64,000 bases of DNA from Dictyobacter arantiisoli. GTDB lineage: Bacteria; Chloroflexota; Ktedonobacteria; Ktedonobacterales; Ktedonobacteraceae. The stretch spans positions 1 to 64,000 of the forward strand of contig NZ_BIXY01000018.1 in assembly GCF_008326305.1 (NCBI RefSeq), given 5' to 3'. The notes under the pieces are model-generated. The model saw nothing but the letters and a program-made list of their open reading frames with translations, was not told the DNA's origin and ran no database searches. Each line of letters opens with the position of its first letter. Position 1 is the first letter of the stretch. Positions 8,355 to 18,701 of this stretch are shown here, one piece after another. Both the position numbers and the translations under genes were made by a program.

Positions 8355-9173
8355 ATGGAGCAGACACCACCGCAAAAGGTCGTTGTCGTAAAGCATATTT
8401 CGTGGTCTAAACCGACCAACTCTCGACATAGCCTTTTACAATCCACAGTCACAAGGCAAGCATTGCTACTTTTATGCACGACGCTTTTGTTACTCGGATC
8501 ATTGGTGACATCTCAACACCATCATGATGCCTATGCACAATTTAACACTCCCAATAGCAATATCAGTTGTGCCTGGCATCGTATAATTCCAGGGGATACC
8601 CTGATCGAGATTTCCCACTACTACCGGGCAAATCTCTGGGCAATCGTTCACATTAACGGCATCCGCAACATCAACCTTATCTATACGGGACAAAGCCTGT
8701 GCATCCCGCATCCCTCTTACAGAGGTGCAAGCGGACTTCTACCCGGCGGACAAATTCGCTGGTATGCTTACAATGCCCTGGAGAGATCAAGTCAGCAACA
8801 GGTTATTTTTTTGCTTCGTCGGGCTGCCGCTCGACATAGACTCCCTGCACGCCTCCTGCTCGCTGTCGCCTGGCAAGAAAGTGGCTGGACCCAACATGTG
8901 ATTGCTCATGATGGCGGTATTGGAGCCATGCAACTCATGCCCTATACGGTTCAGGCACTCAATCAACAGGTGCATGGACACTATGATCCCTACAAACTTG
9001 CCGATAACATTGAGCTCGGAACTATTTATTTGCATAACCTCTGGCACGGCTTCCATGGTAACCTGACCAGAATCATTAGTGCCTACAACGAAGGTGGCTG
9101 GAATGTTCAACACCGCGGCATCTTTAACTGGTCCTACGTCAATAATGTCCGTGCACTCATGAGCCACTATTAG
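8355..9173 (+). CDS. LysM domain lytic transglycosylase (SLT)
   Basis: A secreted cell-wall enzyme that would cleave peptidoglycan glycan strands non-hydrolytically. From the ATG at 8355 (AAGGAG 7 bases upstream; an in-frame ATG at 8274 lacks one) it is 272 residues. A hydrophobic segment at about 36-52 (ALLLLCTTLLLLGSLVT) is a signal or anchor. A LysM domain follows at ~72-115 (IIPGDTLIEISHYYRANLWAIVHINGI). The SLT domain covers ~155-265, with catalytic Glu in LLAVAWQESGW, then GGIGAMQLMP and ISAYNEGG. It is probably monocistronic, and an imperfect hairpin follows. Confidence 0.9.
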   Translation: MEQTPPQKVVVVKHISWSKPTNSRHSLLQSTVTRQALLLLCTTLLLLGSLVTSQHHHDAYAQFNTPNSNISCAWHRIIPGDTLIEISHYYRANLWAIVHINGIRNINLIYTGQSLCIPHPSYRGASGLLPGGQIRWYAYNALERSSQQQVIFLLRRAAARHRLPARLLLAVAWQESGWTQHVIAHDGGIGAMQLMPYTVQALNQQVHGHYDPYKLADNIELGTIYLHNLWHGFHGNLTRIISAYNEGGWNVQHRGIFNWSYVNNVRALMSHY

Positions 9174-9218
9174 ACAAGAGGACACTTCTTATTAAAGGAC
9201 CACTCTCCGAACATCCTG

Positions 9219-9264
9219 CGTGACACGTACTATAAACCCTTTGCTTGCCAGAGTACATGTCACG
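9219..9264 (+). terminator. Hairpin after the LysM transglycosylase gene
   Basis: CGTGACACGTAC (9219-9230) pairs with GTACATGTCACG (9253-9264) with one mismatch. It lacks a strong T tract, so it may be a weak or factor-assisted terminator. Confidence 0.4.
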
Positions 9265-9420
9265 TAGCCTTACCAATGAGAAAAAGTCTTTAACTGTGAA
9301 GGGAAAGTTGCCGGGCCCGGGCAAGATCAGTGGCTCCGCTTATCTTTCTGGTTAAAAGTCGATTCTTGAATGGTCCATCATCAGGGTAAGTTTTGATAGA
9401 AGATGAACTTTTTAAAAGCC

Positions 9421-9449
9421 TTGACAGTCACTGCGATCCGACCTATACT
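9421..9449 (+). promoter_or_regulatory. Promoter of the T-box/trp transcript
   Basis: TTGACA at 9421-9426 and TATACT at 9444-9449 are separated by exactly 17 bases, a near-consensus sigma70-type promoter. Transcription would start near 9456 and produce the T-box leader. Confidence 0.85.
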
Positions 9450-9455
9450 GTTGAT

Positions 9456-9876
9456 AGTAACATCATAATACAATAAAGAAGCGATGAACAGGAAAAGTAC
9501 ATAGCCTTGCATGGGCACAGAGAATCGGGATGGTGGAAACCGATACCAGTCTAACTATGGAATGGGCCTGGAAGCTAAAGAGCAAACGTTCACTCTGTCT
9601 GTCGGTCAGATAAACAGTAGAGAACTAGTAGGACTCTTTCGGAATGTCCCCCGTTATCGAGGACAGGATATACGTGAATATCTTTGTGGTGTGCTCTCCT
9701 TTTATGGATGTGAGCCCTCAAAGTAACGCCGTATCCGGCAGAAGGGATGATCTGGCTCCTGTATCTCTAGAATAAATGATGCAAGAGGATATGATAATCT
9801 GAATCAGGGTGGTACCACGAAAGCGCTCACAACACGCTTCTCGTCCTTGTAATCAAGGATGGGGGCGTTTTTTATT
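9456..9876 (+). promoter_or_regulatory. T-box riboswitch leader (tRNA-Trp responsive)
   Basis: The leader carries the hallmarks of a T-box that senses uncharged tRNA. Stem I material (9486-9575) contains the AGAGAAT and GGTGGAAACCGA elements. TGG followed by A at 9558-9560 sits where a tryptophan specifier codon is expected. The T-box sequence AGGGTGGTACCACG (9806-9819) matches the AGGGTGGNACCGCG consensus, whose TGG-type bulge pairs with the tRNA acceptor end. A terminator hairpin at 9835-9867 ends in a six-T run. Uncharged tRNA-Trp would stabilise the antiterminator and allow trpS, and possibly the trp genes, to be read. A 71-codon reading frame inside the leader is not considered real. Confidence 0.9.
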
Positions 9877-9931
9877 GGTCTTTTTGAGTTTACAGCCTAT
9901 CAATTACTTGCGTAATGCGGGAAGGAACAAT

Positions 9932-10981
9932 ATGTCAGTTGAAACAAATGCAGAGATTCAACCACAAGTGGGTACACAAAGCATGAAGCCTGCTGTGAAA
10001 AAACGTGTCTTTTCGGGTATCCAACCAACCGGCAATATTCATCTGGGCAATTATCTGGGAGCGATTCGCAACTGGGTTGAGACGCAAGATCAATATGACA
10101 ATATCTTTTGTATTGTAGATTTGCATGCAATCACGCTGCCAATCGATCCAAAAGAATTGCACGCTAATGTGCGAAAGCTCGCAGCCCTTTATCTGGCCTG
10201 TGGTCTCGATCTAAAAAGCTGTAAGCTCTTCGTGCAGTCCCAGGTACACCAGCATGCTGAACTGGATTGGATTTTAAACTGCTTTACTCCTATGGGCTGG
10301 TTGAACCGCATGACGCAGTTTAAAACAAAGGCTGGTAGTGAGATGGATACCGTTGGAGCCGGACTCTACTGCTATCCAGTTCTCATGGCATGCGATATTC
10401 TGCTTTATCAAACCCATTATGTACCCGTGGGTGATGATCAACGCCAGCATGTTGAGCTCACACGTGACCTCGCACAACGTTTCAATAACATCTATAACAA
10501 GTCCATTTTCACTCTTCCAGAAGCACAGATTCGTGACGCTGGTGCTCGTATCATGTCTCTGGAAGATCCCACAAAAAAAATGAGTAAGAGCGATCCCAAT
10601 CCCAGTGCATACATCACACTGCTGGATGATCCTAAAATGATCAAAAAGAAAATTGCTCGCGCAACGACCGATTCCGAACGCGTAGTGGCTTTCGATCCTG
10701 CTCGTCCCGGCATCACCAATCTGCTGTCAATTTATCAAATCTTGACAGGGCAATCCCAGCAGGAAATTGAGGCTGATTTTGAGGGGAAGGGCTATGGGGA
10801 TTTTAAAGCGGCACTGACTGATCGTTTAGTTGAGACGCTCAGCCCAATTCAGCAGCGCTATAACGAGATTATTAACGATATGGCCGCCCTGGAAAATTTG
10901 CTGAAGCAGGGCGCTGATGATGTGCGTCCGATAGCTGAACGGACCGTTCAAAAAGTGAAAAAGGCCGTTGGTCTGGGCTAA
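9932..10981 (+). CDS. trpS: Tryptophanyl-tRNA synthetase
   Basis: TrpS charges tRNA-Trp with tryptophan using ATP. The 349-residue length is typical. The start at 9932 is set by GGGAAGGA about 5 bases upstream; an in-frame GTG at 9809 lies inside the T-box and is rejected. The Rossmann-fold class I signatures are present: HIGH-type PTGNIHLGNY at residues ~20-29 and KMSKS as KKMSKSDPN near residue 215. GDDQRQHVELTRDLA is the conserved tryptophan/AMP pocket. It is the first gene after the T-box, and the 122-bp gap to trpE shows no terminator, so co-transcription with the biosynthetic genes is plausible. Confidence 0.96.
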   Translation: MSVETNAEIQPQVGTQSMKPAVKKRVFSGIQPTGNIHLGNYLGAIRNWVETQDQYDNIFCIVDLHAITLPIDPKELHANVRKLAALYLACGLDLKSCKLFVQSQVHQHAELDWILNCFTPMGWLNRMTQFKTKAGSEMDTVGAGLYCYPVLMACDILLYQTHYVPVGDDQRQHVELTRDLAQRFNNIYNKSIFTLPEAQIRDAGARIMSLEDPTKKMSKSDPNPSAYITLLDDPKMIKKKIARATTDSERVVAFDPARPGITNLLSIYQILTGQSQQEIEADFEGKGYGDFKAALTDRLVETLSPIQQRYNEIINDMAALENLLKQGADDVRPIAERTVQKVKKAVGLG

Positions 10982-11103
10982 CACCACAAAATAGCGGCTG
11001 ATTCTAGAAACGGGATCAACTGGACAGATGATCGTTGCCAGGTTGTTTAAATGGCTACGTTGTTGAAAAATTTCTATAGCAAGGGAGATGGAGCAGTTAC
11101 TAT

Positions 11104-12708
11104 ATGTACTATCCAACCTTAGACGAAGTACAACAGATGCGTGATGCGGAGGCGCGTCAGGCCGCCAATGGCAGTAGCATACAAGATTCCCGCCAACCAC
11201 TTATGCCATTGTATAGCGATGTTCTAGCGGATATGGAAACACCAGTTTCTGCCTACTGCAAAACTGCCCAAAAGCCCTATAGTTTTCTATTGGAGAGCGT
11301 GACCGGCGGAGAACATATCGCGCGCTATTCTTTTATCGGGATTGATCCTTATCTGGTAATGATCCAGCGTGAAGAGAGGGTACGGCTACGTAAAATGCAG
11401 GATACACAGGGGACTTATACAGATGAAGAAGTTACCTGTCATGATCCCTTGCAATTGCTGGAAGCCGAATTGGGCCAATATCGGCTCGTGATTCCACCAC
11501 AATTATCGAAGGCTCATGATCAGCTCCCCAAATTCTTCGGTGGGGCGGTTGGTTATCTGTCCTATGATGCTGCGGCCCGCTTTGAAAAGTTACCGCTTCC
11601 TCCCGCGAATGAACTAGATGTGCCACTGGCAGTTTTTATGCTAACAGAAACGGTACTGGTCTTTGACCATGTACGCAGCAAAGTGCGTGTCGTCACCCAT
11701 TTACATCTGGATGCACCCGATATTGAAGCTGAATATCGCCGTGGGCAAGCGATCATTGATGATGTTCAACAACGCCTGCAACAGCCTGTACGTTTGCCAC
11801 AAGAACCAGAACCACTGAACGATCCGACTGCCTTGCGTGTTACCTCTAATCGAACCAAAGCAGAATATGAAGGAATGGTAAGTCGCGCCATTGAGTATAT
11901 TAAGGCTGGCGATATCTTCCAGGTGGTACCCTCACAACGCTTGAGTCGCCATGTCAATGCAACTCCATTCACAGTCTATCGCGCTCTACGCGGCATTAAT
12001 CCTTCTCCACATATGTTCTTCCTGGATCTAGAAGATTTCCATGTGGTCGGTGCTTCTCCTGAGTTACTGGTACGCTATGAAGATAATGAGATTACCATTC
12101 GTCCGATAGCCGGGACGCGACCACGCGGTGCGGATCGCCAGAACGATGAGCAATTGGCCCTGGAACTCCAACAAGATCCCAAAGAACGCGCTGAACATAT
12201 TATGTTGCTTGATCTGGCACGCAATGATGTCGGTCGGGTCAGTAAGCCAGGTACGATTCAGATTGATGATTTCATGACCATTGAGCGCTATTCGCATGTG
12301 ATGCATCTGGTTACCAATGTCACAGGACAACTCCGTTCCGAAGTTTCACCTTTCGATGCGCTACGTTCTGGTTTCCCGGCTGGTACGGTTTCGGGTGCAC
12401 CAAAAATTCGGGCAATGGAAATCATTAGCGAAATGGAAGGCGAACAGCGAGGCATTTACGCAGGCGCAGTCGGCTATTTCAGCCATTCCGGCGACCAGGA
12501 AACTGCGATTGCTCTCCGAACACTGGTGATCAAACAGGGACGCGCCTATGTGCAGGCCGGCGCTGGTATTGTTGCGGACTCCCAGCCTGAGACGGAATAC
12601 CAGGAAAGTTTAAATAAGGCGGGAGCGCTCCTGCGTGCTCTCGATGAGGCTGAGCGCATTGCACAGATCAACCGACAGGCCGCACAGGAATCCCAGACGA
12701 CCGTATAA
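11104..12708 (+). CDS. trpE: Anthranilate synthase component I
   Basis: With TrpG, TrpE converts chorismate and glutamine-derived ammonia to anthranilate, the committed step of tryptophan synthesis. The 534-residue protein has the N-terminal regulatory lobe with the LLES motif of the tryptophan feedback site ([17 protein letters not shown], residues ~61-77). The C-terminal chorismate-binding domain includes [30 protein letters not shown] and [20 protein letters not shown]. It starts at ATG 11104 with a GGGAGATGG upstream. It is followed 16 bases later by trpG, a translationally coupled arrangement. Feedback inhibition by tryptophan is expected from the conserved LLES segment. Confidence 0.96.
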   Translation: MYYPTLDEVQQMRDAEARQAANGSSIQDSRQPLMPLYSDVLADMETPVSAYCKTAQKPYSFLLESVTGGEHIARYSFIGIDPYLVMIQREERVRLRKMQDTQGTYTDEEVTCHDPLQLLEAELGQYRLVIPPQLSKAHDQLPKFFGGAVGYLSYDAAARFEKLPLPPANELDVPLAVFMLTETVLVFDHVRSKVRVVTHLHLDAPDIEAEYRRGQAIIDDVQQRLQQPVRLPQEPEPLNDPTALRVTSNRTKAEYEGMVSRAIEYIKAGDIFQVVPSQRLSRHVNATPFTVYRALRGINPSPHMFFLDLEDFHVVGASPELLVRYEDNEITIRPIAGTRPRGADRQNDEQLALELQQDPKERAEHIMLLDLARNDVGRVSKPGTIQIDDFMTIERYSHVMHLVTNVTGQLRSEVSPFDALRSGFPAGTVSGAPKIRAMEIISEMEGEQRGIYAGAVGYFSHSGDQETAIALRTLVIKQGRAYVQAGAGIVADSQPETEYQESLNKAGALLRALDEAERIAQINRQAAQESQTTV

Positions 12709-12724
12709 GGGAGGAGAAAATAAG

Positions 12725-13288
12725 ATGCTCTTGTTACTCGATAATTATGATAGCTTTACCTATAACCTGTACCAATATCTGGCAGAACTTGGGGCAGAGG
12801 TTGTGGTACGGCGCAATGATCAAATCAGCCTGGCTGAGATTGAGCAGATGAAACCGGAATATATTGTAATTTCGCCCGGTCCCTGCACACCCAATGAAGC
12901 AGGCTTATCCTGCGCAGTCATTGATACCTTTGGTCCACATATCCCTATTCTGGGCGTCTGCCTGGGACACCAATCGATTGGACAGGTCTATGGAGGACAG
13001 GTAATCCGTGCACCAGAACCAATCCATGGAAAAACCTCGCGCATGCATCATCAGGGTGAGGGCCTCTTTAAAGGATTGCCTGAACCGTTCGAGGCCATTC
13101 GTTACCATAGCTTAATTGTTGAGGAGAGCACACTTCCCTCAGAACTTACAGTAACGGCCAGAACCGAAGATGGCTTGATCATGGGTCTAAAACACCGTAG
13201 CTATCCAGTTCAGGGAGTTCAATTTCATCCCGAATCGATTATGACAATGGTCGGCAAAGATTTATTGCGGAATTTTTTAGAGCAGTAG
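12725..13288 (+). CDS. trpG: Anthranilate synthase component II (glutamine amidotransferase)
   Basis: TrpG is the class I glutaminase that delivers ammonia to TrpE. The 187-residue protein has [13 protein letters not shown] at the N-terminus, the oxyanion strand [12 protein letters not shown], the nucleophile Cys in [13 protein letters not shown] and the catalytic His-Glu pair in [10 protein letters not shown]. The start at 12725 is preceded by AAGGGAGGAG; a longer frame from 12635 overlaps trpE and is rejected. In some bacteria this subunit is shared with para-aminobenzoate synthase, and that cannot be excluded here. Confidence 0.95.
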   Translation: MLLLLDNYDSFTYNLYQYLAELGAEVVVRRNDQISLAEIEQMKPEYIVISPGPCTPNEAGLSCAVIDTFGPHIPILGVCLGHQSIGQVYGGQVIRAPEPIHGKTSRMHHQGEGLFKGLPEPFEAIRYHSLIVEESTLPSELTVTARTEDGLIMGLKHRSYPVQGVQFHPESIMTMVGKDLLRNFLEQ

Positions 13289-13350
13289 AACCACTGGTCG
13301 AATATGCTGGACGCGTTCCAGAGCCATGTTTAGAGAGGATTAGTTAGATA

Positions 13351-14391
13351 ATGATTCGTGAAGCTATTGCCCATCTCGCGGCGGGCGCAACCCTGAGTAC
13401 GGAAGAGGCTGCCGCATCTATGGAAGAGATTATGACAGGAACAGCGACCCCCTCACAGGTGGGAGCGTTCCTGATGGCTCTGCGCATGCGTCCAGGTGCA
13501 GAGACGGTTGAGGAGGTAGCCGGTCTGGCCCAAGTGATGCGCGCTAAAGCGGTTCAGGTTCACCTCAATGAGTCAACAGCGGCCCGGGCAATGGATACCT
13601 GCGGCACTGGCGGCGATGGCTCAGGTTCTCTGAATATTTCAACCGCTGCAGGCATTATTGCCGCAGCGGCAGGCGCGACAATTGCTAAACATGGTAACCG
13701 CTCCGCGAGCAGCAAATGTGGAAGTGCAGATGTTCTGGAGGCACTGGGGGTCAAAATCGATCTCGGTCCCGAAGCACTGGCACAGAGTATCGAGGAATGC
13801 GGCTTCGGCTTTATGTTTGCCCAGACCTATCATCCAGCCATGAGATATGTCGGCCCAACGCGCCGTGAGATTGGGGTTCGTACCGTCTTTAATATTTTAG
13901 GTCCACTGACTAATCCTGCCAATATACCCTATCAAGTGCTGGGAGTGCCAGATAGGAGTCTGTTGCGAAAGATGGGTGAAGCACTCCTCTTGCTTGGTTG
14001 CCGCCATGCACTGGTAATCCATAGCGAAGATGGCCTGGATGAGTGCTCCCTTGGTGCTCCTACGTATATCTGTGAAGTCACACGTGGTCAGGAGCTACGC
14101 GAATATAGCATTACCCCGGAAGAGGTAGGGCTGACACGGACCAGCGATACAACCTATTTTCAAGGTGGCAACCCGGCACACAACGCACAGGTACTCCGCG
14201 AAGTACTGGCAAGCTATATAGTTACCCCGGTAACCGAGATGATTTGTCTCAATACTGCCGCTGCATTAATGGCAAATGAACAGGTAGCAAGCTTTAAGGA
14301 TGGGGTTAAGCTGGCCCGCGCTACCCTTCAAGAGGGAAAAGCAAAACGCAAACTGGCAGAAATTATTGAATGTTCCCAAACATACAAGTAG
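13351..14391 (+). CDS. trpD: Anthranilate phosphoribosyltransferase
   Basis: TrpD transfers phosphoribose from PRPP to anthranilate. The 346-residue protein shows the PRPP-binding DTCGTGGDGSGSLNIST loop, the KHGNRSASSKCGSADVLEALG anthranilate-site motif and RREIGVRTVFNILGPLTNP, all near their usual positions (residues ~80-180). AGAGAGGA lies upstream of ATG 13351. Its 3' end is only 8 bases from the trpCF start, so the two are coupled. Confidence 0.96.
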   Translation: MIREAIAHLAAGATLSTEEAAASMEEIMTGTATPSQVGAFLMALRMRPGAETVEEVAGLAQVMRAKAVQVHLNESTAARAMDTCGTGGDGSGSLNISTAAGIIAAAAGATIAKHGNRSASSKCGSADVLEALGVKIDLGPEALAQSIEECGFGFMFAQTYHPAMRYVGPTRREIGVRTVFNILGPLTNPANIPYQVLGVPDRSLLRKMGEALLLLGCRHALVIHSEDGLDECSLGAPTYICEVTRGQELREYSITPEEVGLTRTSDTTYFQGGNPAHNAQVLREVLASYIVTPVTEMICLNTAAALMANEQVASFKDGVKLARATLQEGKAKRKLAEIIECSQTYK

Positions 14392-14399
14392 GTAAACAC

Positions 14400-15842
14400 A
14401 TGTTTCTGGATAAAATTGTCAATCAAACCCGTCTCGATTTAGCGCAACGCAAAATCGAGCATCCCATAGAAGAGTTGCAACGGCTGGCCTTTGAGCAGTC
14501 CTCACCACGCGATGTTCTTGAAGCGTTCGAACCACGCGATCAGGTGCATTTGATCGCCGAGGTAAAACGCGCCTCGCCATCAAAAGGATTATTGGCACCG
14601 GATCTTGATCCAGTCGCGACAGCACTGCTTTATGAGCAACATGGCGCAGCAATGATTTCGGTCCTGACGGAGCCACATTTCTTTCTTGGCTCGCCAGAGT
14701 ATCTCACAGCCATCAAACATGCGGTTAGCATACCAGTGCTGCGCAAAGATTTTATTATTGATGACTATCAGGTATACGAGGCGCGTGCCTGGGGTGCAGA
14801 TGCGATTCTGCTCATCTGCGCCATCCTGGATGACGAACAGTTACGCCATCTCCTTCATCTGGCCCATTCACTGCGCATGCGGGCGCTGGTTGAAGTTCAT
14901 AGCCGGGCCGAAGCCCAACGTGCCGTGGATGCGGGAGCCATGATAATCGGCGTCAATAGTCGGGACCTGGTTACCTTTAAGATGAATCCCTACCTCATTC
15001 GTGAGATCCGTCAAATGCTACCTGCGAACCGGATTATTGTTGCGGAAAGCGGTATTCATAGTCCAGCGGATGTACGGCGTCTGGCTCGCTATGACGTTCA
15101 AGCGATGCTTGTCGGCGAATCACTGGTTGTCTCTCCTGACATGCCGGGACAGATTCGTATGCTGCTGCATGGAGCAAACCGTACCACACAGGTTAAGATT
15201 TGTGGATTGCGCGATGCTGAACATATCGATGCTGCCATCGAGGCAGGCGCGGATATGCTCGGCTTTATCTTCCACGCTCCCAGCCAGCGCTATATCGCCC
15301 CGGAACGGATACCCTCCCTATTGGCAGCCAGCAATCACTATGCGCACATAGACGAAGGACAGGTGCTCCCTGATCTGGTTGGTGTCTTCGTCAACAAAGA
15401 GGCCGCGTATATCAATGACGTTGCCGAACAGGCAGGCTTACATTATATCCAGCTACACGGTACAGAAACACCGGAATTCTGTCAGCAAATCAAACGACCA
15501 GTGATCAAAGCGCTCTCGTTGACAGACAAAGCAGACCTCCATCAACTGGCTGACTACCAGGCAGTGACCTGGCGCTTATTGATCGATACACCCACACCAG
15601 AGTGGGGTGGATCTGGTCGCACCAGCGATTGGGACCTGGCATATCGGGCAGCGCAACAAGAAAAAATCTTGCTCGCGGGTGGACTCACGGTCGGCAACGT
15701 CGCAGATGCCATACAACAGGTTCATCCCTGGGGTCTGGATGTCAGTAGTGGCGTCGAAACTGACAAGCGAAAGGATGTCCAGAAGATACACGCATTTTTA
15801 CAGCAGGTCAGACAGAGCGAAAAAGACGTAGCTCTTAAGTAG
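14400..15842 (+). CDS. trpCF: Fused indole-3-glycerol phosphate synthase / phosphoribosylanthranilate isomerase
   Basis: A bifunctional enzyme catalysing two successive steps: PRA isomerisation (TrpF) and ring closure to indole-glycerol phosphate (TrpC). The 480 residues hold a TrpC barrel at ~1-258 (LIAEVKRASPSKGLL, LRKDFIIDDYQVYEARAWGADAILLI, VAESGI). A TrpF barrel follows at ~262-478 (TTQVKICGLRDAEHIDAA with its catalytic Cys, YIQLHG, LLIDTPTPEWGGSG). The order C-F is the one known from Escherichia coli. There is almost no linker. The start is ATG 14400, 8 bases after the trpD stop, with AAGTAGG upstream. A start at 14370 would overlap trpD without a ribosome site. Confidence 0.95.
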   Translation: MFLDKIVNQTRLDLAQRKIEHPIEELQRLAFEQSSPRDVLEAFEPRDQVHLIAEVKRASPSKGLLAPDLDPVATALLYEQHGAAMISVLTEPHFFLGSPEYLTAIKHAVSIPVLRKDFIIDDYQVYEARAWGADAILLICAILDDEQLRHLLHLAHSLRMRALVEVHSRAEAQRAVDAGAMIIGVNSRDLVTFKMNPYLIREIRQMLPANRIIVAESGIHSPADVRRLARYDVQAMLVGESLVVSPDMPGQIRMLLHGANRTTQVKICGLRDAEHIDAAIEAGADMLGFIFHAPSQRYIAPERIPSLLAASNHYAHIDEGQVLPDLVGVFVNKEAAYINDVAEQAGLHYIQLHGTETPEFCQQIKRPVIKALSLTDKADLHQLADYQAVTWRLLIDTPTPEWGGSGRTSDWDLAYRAAQQEKILLAGGLTVGNVADAIQQVHPWGLDVSSGVETDKRKDVQKIHAFLQQVRQSEKDVALK

Positions 15843-15895
15843 GGTAGATAGGCATTCAGCATGTGCGAACATGCTTCGTTAAAGGAAAATATACG

Positions 15896-17131
15896 ATGCA
15901 ACAAACCAACATAAAAAACGCGTATGAGCACAATCACTATCCCGACGAGCGTGGACACTTTGGAGACTACGGCGGCAAATTTGTTCCTGAAAATTTGATG
16001 GCTGTACTGGCAGAGTTGGAGGCAGCCTATAAGGATGCACAACAAGATCCGGCATTCCAGGAAGAGCTAAAGCGCGAGCTATCCAGCTACGTTGGCCGAC
16101 CTACCACGCTCCATTATGTCCCTCGCTTCTCCGAGAGAGTTGGAAAAAACGTCAAAATATATCTCAAACGTGAGGACCTGGCCCATACAGGTGCGCACAA
16201 AATCAATAATGCATTGGGACAGGGTATGCTGGCGAAGCGCATGGGCAAAAAGCGTATTATCGCTGAAACAGGAGCAGGCCAACATGGTGTCGCGACCGCA
16301 ACTATCTGCGCGAAGCTGGGACTCGACTGCATCATTTATATGGGCGAGGTTGATATTCAGCGCCAATCACTCAATGTATTTCGTATGAAGTTACTGGGAG
16401 CCGAGGTGCGCTCGGTGAATAGCGGCACAAAGACGTTGAAAGATGCGATTAATGAGGCAATTCGTGACTGGGTAACGAATGTCGAAACCACCTTCTATAT
16501 GTTTGGAACTGCTGCTGGCCCTGCTCCCTATCCACGCATTGTACGCGACTTCCAGGCGGTCATCGGTATTGAGGCGCGCCAACAGATCATGCAACAAGAA
16601 GGACGCTTGCCAGATAGCATCTATGCCTGTATCGGGGGTGGCAGTAACGCGATAGGTATCTTCTATCCATTTGCTGATGCGCCAGAGGTCAAGCTGATCG
16701 GAGTGGAAGCAGGTGGCTCAAGTATGGAAGAAGGCCAACATGCTTCAACCCTGGTAGCTGGTCGTCCAGGCGTTTTACACGGTGCCATGAGCTATCTCCT
16801 ACAGAGCGATGACGGTCAAATTCTCGACACGCATAGTATTTCGGCTGGCCTGGACTATCCGGGTGTTGGCCCTGAACATAGCTATATGAAAGACACAGGG
16901 CGTGCAACCTATGTTTCGGCCAATGACGCCACAGCCCTCAAAGGACTCGAAGTCCTCAGCCGAACTGAAGGTATCATTCCCGCCCTGGAATCGGCACATG
17001 CGATTGGCTATGTGCTTGAACAGGGTGAGCAGGGCAATATTCCTGAAGGCTCACTGATCGTAATCAATCTTTCTGGTCGGGGGGATAAAGATATGATGAC
17101 GGTTGCTAAAGCATTCAACGTACAGTTATAA
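15896..17131 (+). CDS. trpB: Tryptophan synthase beta chain
   Basis: TrpB condenses indole with serine using PLP. The 411-residue protein has the PLP lysine in [13 protein letters not shown] (residues ~84-96), the glycine-rich phosphate site [12 protein letters not shown], and [14 protein letters not shown] and LSGRGDKD near the C-terminus. These are features of the canonical TrpB1 subfamily that pairs with TrpA. The start is ATG 15896, with AAAGGA 9 bases upstream; a GTG at 15863 is less likely. TrpA follows 34 bases downstream. Confidence 0.96.
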   Translation: MQQTNIKNAYEHNHYPDERGHFGDYGGKFVPENLMAVLAELEAAYKDAQQDPAFQEELKRELSSYVGRPTTLHYVPRFSERVGKNVKIYLKREDLAHTGAHKINNALGQGMLAKRMGKKRIIAETGAGQHGVATATICAKLGLDCIIYMGEVDIQRQSLNVFRMKLLGAEVRSVNSGTKTLKDAINEAIRDWVTNVETTFYMFGTAAGPAPYPRIVRDFQAVIGIEARQQIMQQEGRLPDSIYACIGGGSNAIGIFYPFADAPEVKLIGVEAGGSSMEEGQHASTLVAGRPGVLHGAMSYLLQSDDGQILDTHSISAGLDYPGVGPEHSYMKDTGRATYVSANDATALKGLEVLSRTEGIIPALESAHAIGYVLEQGEQGNIPEGSLIVINLSGRGDKDMMTVAKAFNVQL

Positions 17132-17165
17132 ATAACCAGCGATGTGAGATAAAAAGGAGCGAGCA

Positions 17166-18023
17166 ATGGAGACGATCAGTAGTGGTGTGATTACGCCCGA
17201 AAACCAGCAATATCCAGTAGGAAAAATCACGCAGACCTTTGAACGCGCCCACAGTGAGCAGCGTGGAGTAATTATTCCCTATTTTATGTGTGGCTATCCT
17301 AACATCAAAGATACGGTTGATATCGTGCTGGCGGCAGCCGAGGGCGGGGCAGATATCATTGAACTGGGAATGCCATTTAGTGACCCCCTTGCAGATGGTG
17401 CTACAATTCAACATGCAGGACAGGTCGCCCTTGAACAGGGAATGACTATTCAGGGATGTATGGACATTGCCAAACAAGTTTCCGCCAAAAGCGATGTGAC
17501 GTTGTTAATGATGGGATATTATAATCCGATCCTCTCCTATGGATTGGAGCGTTTTTGTGCTACAGCCAGCGCGAACGGCGTTAGCGGCTTGATTATTCCA
17601 GATTTACCAGTCGAAGAGGCTGATCCACTGCAAGAGATAGCTTATCGCCACGGACTCGCTTTAATCTATCTGGTACCTCCAACCGCCCCTGATGAGCGCA
17701 TTGTTACCGCAGCAAAGCGTACTGCCACTGGTCCTGGTGGCTTCATCTATTGTGTTGCCTTAAGCGGCGTCACTGGTTCACGTCTCGAATTGCCAGCACA
17801 TTTGCAGGATTTTATTGCCCGCATTCGTGCCGCAACTCAGGAGCAAAAGCTTCCTCTTGCGGTTGGCTTTGGTCTTTCGACCCCCGCACATATCGCAACT
17901 GTAACAAGTTATGCAGAGGGAGCAGTAATTGGTAGTGCCCTTGTAAAATTGATTGACCAGCATAAGGATGACCAACCAGCGGAAGCAGTAAAAATGTACA
18001 TTCAAAGCTTGAGGCAGAAATAA
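17166..18023 (+). CDS. trpA: Tryptophan synthase alpha chain
   Basis: TrpA cleaves indole-3-glycerol phosphate to indole, which is channelled to TrpB. The 285-residue TIM barrel shows the catalytic Glu and Asp in IIELGMPFSDPLADGATIQ and the conserved GVSGLIIPDLPVEE loop. GFIYCVALSGVTGSR and the phosphate-binding VGFGLSTPAH are also present. AAAAAGGAG stands 6 bases before the ATG. It closes the continuous trpE-G-D-CF-B-A run. The next gene, a chorismate mutase, begins about 150 bases later on the same strand. Confidence 0.96.
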   Translation: METISSGVITPENQQYPVGKITQTFERAHSEQRGVIIPYFMCGYPNIKDTVDIVLAAAEGGADIIELGMPFSDPLADGATIQHAGQVALEQGMTIQGCMDIAKQVSAKSDVTLLMMGYYNPILSYGLERFCATASANGVSGLIIPDLPVEEADPLQEIAYRHGLALIYLVPPTAPDERIVTAAKRTATGPGGFIYCVALSGVTGSRLELPAHLQDFIARIRAATQEQKLPLAVGFGLSTPAHIATVTSYAEGAVIGSALVKLIDQHKDDQPAEAVKMYIQSLRQK

Positions 18024-18174
18024 GTCCCACAAGCATACTATCTGTACATAGGAACGGTCACACTAACAGTTAGATGATACAGATGAAAAATTGCTGTCAT
18101 CCTTTACAATAAAGGAGAAATCCGTTGGCTTTTCTATCACACAACTGGTATAGCCATTGAAAGGGATGATGAGG

Positions 18175-18543
18175 ATGTATTGTCGAGGAATTCGTGGTGC
18201 GACCACTGTAGAAAACAATACCCGGGAAGAGATTCTTGCAGCAACCAGAGAATTATTACAGCTACTCATTGAAAAAAATGAGATACAACCAGAGAATATT
18301 GCCAGTGCCATCTTTTCGCTCACGGCAGATCTGGACGCTGAATTCCCGGCTGTAGAAGCGCGTAAACTGGGATGGACCGATACGGCACTGATGTGCACGC
18401 GTGAAATTCCGGTGCCCGGTAGTTTGCAAAAATGTATTCGTGTCTTGATCCATTACAATACCACGCGCAGTATCCAAGAAATACAGCATGTATACATCCA
18501 CGGGGCGGTTAGCTTACGCCCTTCCTTTGGGATGAACCTTTGA
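18175..18543 (+). CDS. aroH: Chorismate mutase, AroH type
   Basis: This 122-residue protein converts chorismate to prephenate, the branch toward phenylalanine and tyrosine. [21 protein letters not shown] at the N-terminus is the typical AroH signature with its active-site Arg. [19 protein letters not shown] and [26 protein letters not shown] complete the trimeric pseudo-barrel. Several ATG codons cluster at 18157-18175. The one at 18175 has AAAGGG at a 9-base spacing and gives the family's usual N-terminus. It sits between trpA and DAHP synthase on the same strand, so one transcript may feed and divide the chorismate pool. Confidence 0.92.
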   Translation: MYCRGIRGATTVENNTREEILAATRELLQLLIEKNEIQPENIASAIFSLTADLDAEFPAVEARKLGWTDTALMCTREIPVPGSLQKCIRVLIHYNTTRSIQEIQHVYIHGAVSLRPSFGMNL

Positions 18544-18701
18544 AGTGTGATTATAGCTATCGAACGTATATCTAGGTAGCACAAACAAAGCACCGGCAAT
18601 CATGACAAAGAGGTCACGATACGCCGTGAACGCCATTCCTACCTACATTGTAGATAAGAGAGTCTCGACCTCTACTATTTGATCTTAAGGAGTATTTATT
18701 C

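Noticed and set aside
9511-9726. 71-codon reading frame upstream of trpS
   Set aside because: It lies wholly inside the T-box leader, overlaps the specifier region and has no ribosome site or recognisable protein pattern.
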